Part shown: positions 6,403 through 6,946 of the stretch, in pieces
How positions within the stretch are numbered: position 1 is the stretch's first letter
Layout: each line of letters starts with the position of its first letter
Origin: Collinsella sp.
GTDB taxonomy: Bacteria > Actinomycetota > Coriobacteriia > Coriobacteriales > Coriobacteriaceae
DNA length: 6,946 nucleotides
Direction: 5' to 3'
NCBI GenBank assembly: GCA_019419405.1
Contig: DYAA01000091.1
Location: forward strand, 1 to 6,946
Notes under the pieces: model-generated
Seen by the model: only the letters and a program-made list of their open reading frames with translations
Databases searched by the model: none
What the model was told of the DNA's origin: nothing
Translations under genes and position numbers: made by a program

Positions 6403-6690
6403 GTGTATGAGCTGGCGAGGCGATGTCGTGATGGGGAAGTACGGAAACTGCCGCGTGCCCTTATCGACAACAATATGTTTCCGGGCGTAGAAGTTGATTG
6501 CGGGTCGTTTGCTGTCGCCTGTCCTTGCTGCGGCTCGCAAATACCGTGTCTCGATATTCGGTTCATCGATGCACGTGACAGGTTCAGCGACGAAGTGAGG
6601 AAACGTACGGGCGTTCATATGCCGGTGTATCCGGAGAAATGCCCTGTTTGTGGCCTCGATATCGTGTACGACGCCGGCGACGAGGGGTAG
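6403..6690 (+). CDS. small CxxC zinc-ribbon-like protein, start uncertain (possible frameshift)
   Basis: The frame from GTG at 6403 to TAG at 6688 codes for 95 residues. Two knuckles, CPCCG (C40 and C43) and KCPVCG (C80 and C83), are spaced as in a zinc ribbon, with further Cys at 33, 42 and 49. The family is not recognised. The start is odd. The ribosome-binding site AAGGGAG (6395-6401) is one base from this GTG but five bases from an ATG at 6407 in another frame. That frame reads MSWRGDVVMGKYGNCRVP and then soon stops at 6488-6490. One extra base in the CCC run at 6458-6460 would join it to the Cys-rich frame as ...CRVPLIDNNMFPG. The gene may therefore be frameshifted, in nature or by a sequencing error, or may use the poor GTG. 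It lies 118 bases after the HNH gene on the same strand, so co-transcription is possible. Confidence 0.6.
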   Translation: MYELARRCRDGEVRKLPRALIDNNMFPGVEVDCGSFAVACPCCGSQIPCLDIRFIDARDRFSDEVRKRTGVHMPVYPEKCPVCGLDIVYDAGDEG

Positions 6691-6697
6691 GTGATGC

Positions 6698-6723
6698 GGA
6701 AGAGCTGGCTGTGAAGGCTCTCC
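6698..6723. terminator. possible bidirectional terminator between convergent genes
   Basis: GGAAGAGC (6698-6705) pairs with GCTCTCC (6717-6723), with one bulged A and an 11-base loop. It sits exactly between the stop of the small zinc-protein gene (6690) and the stop of the convergent gene (6728). Neither side has a T-run, so termination is inferred mainly from position. Confidence 0.35.
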
Positions 6724-6727
6724 GTCT

Positions 6728-6946
6728 CTACAAATAAACCCCCTCACCGAGTTGCTTGTGAAACATGGCGTGATGGTCGCGTGCCCAGGTAAAGAGCGCC
6801 TGGTCAAAGTCGGTGCGCGTAGCCGGGACGCCAAAGACGCCGGCAACTTCGACGCGCACAAACTCCAGTGCCGGCAGCTTGTTGATGGCAGTGAGGGCAA
6901 ACGGGGACGAGGGCTCCTCGAACAGATAGCGGCTGCCTTGCAGCGC
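6728..6946 (-). CDS. C-terminal fragment of an unrecognised protein
   Basis: The minus strand is open from the window edge to TAG at 6728-6730, giving the last 72 residues of a gene that starts beyond the window. The visible part reads YLFEEPSSPFALTAINKLP, then EFVRVEVAGVFGVPATRTDF, then LFTWARDHHAMFHKQLGEG and ends in VYL. It mixes a beta-strand-like stretch with a His- and aromatic-rich helix and has no signal or membrane segment. Codon third positions are GC-rich, as in the neighbours, and the overlapping frames make poorer protein. I cannot assign a family from this fragment. Confidence 0.75.
   Translation of the reverse strand, partial: ALQGSRYLFEEPSSPFALTAINKLPALEFVRVEVAGVFGVPATRTDFDQALFTWARDHHAMFHKQLGEGVYL

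Noticed and set aside
5962..6900. A 312-codon open frame on the minus strand
   Set aside because: It runs antisense through the HNH catalytic core and the zinc-ribbon gene and overlaps the C-terminal gene at 6728 in another frame. Its composition is low in conserved structure and it has no supporting motif.

Overview
The window is GC-rich apart from one AT-rich intergenic patch, with compact genes and codons that favour G or C in third position. It looks like a chromosomal segment of a high-GC Gram-positive gut bacterium. Coriobacteriia of the Collinsella type is my best guess, inferred from overall style and gene types; no rRNA or other marker gene is present to prove it. I see no tRNA, rRNA, CRISPR array or transposase.

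Layout. (1) Positions 1-2376, minus strand: most of a large zinc metalloprotease of the M16C presequence-protease (PreP) type, cut at its C-terminus by the window edge. (2) Positions 2377-2927: a 551-base intergenic region. It holds three copies of a 21-22 base inverted repeat (2541-2636), then an array of an 11-base motif, AYGAGAGATAA, in both orientations (2650-2875). (3) Positions 2928-4394, plus strand: a Schlafen AlbA_2 / divergent histidine-kinase-type ATPase / winged-helix protein of the COG2865 type. (4) Positions 4495-4986, minus strand: a 163-residue protein I do not recognise, convergent with the ATPase gene. (5) Positions 5202-6284, plus strand: an HNH endonuclease with an uncharacterised N-terminal domain. 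(6) Positions 6403-6690, plus strand: a small protein with two CxxC knuckles whose start does not match its ribosome-binding site, suggesting a frameshift. (7) Positions 6728-6946, minus strand: the C-terminal end of another unrecognised gene.

How the parts relate. There is no obvious metabolic operon. Genes alternate in strand and most appear to be single transcription units. The most interesting pairing is the AlbA_2/ATPase/winged-helix protein with the repeated GAGAGATAA motif just upstream, which looks like a self-regulating switch in which the protein's DNA-binding domains read its own promoter region. The nearby HNH protein has the architecture of a nuclease with a recognition domain and could be a restriction factor. 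Whether the two belong to one defence locus cannot be decided from this window.
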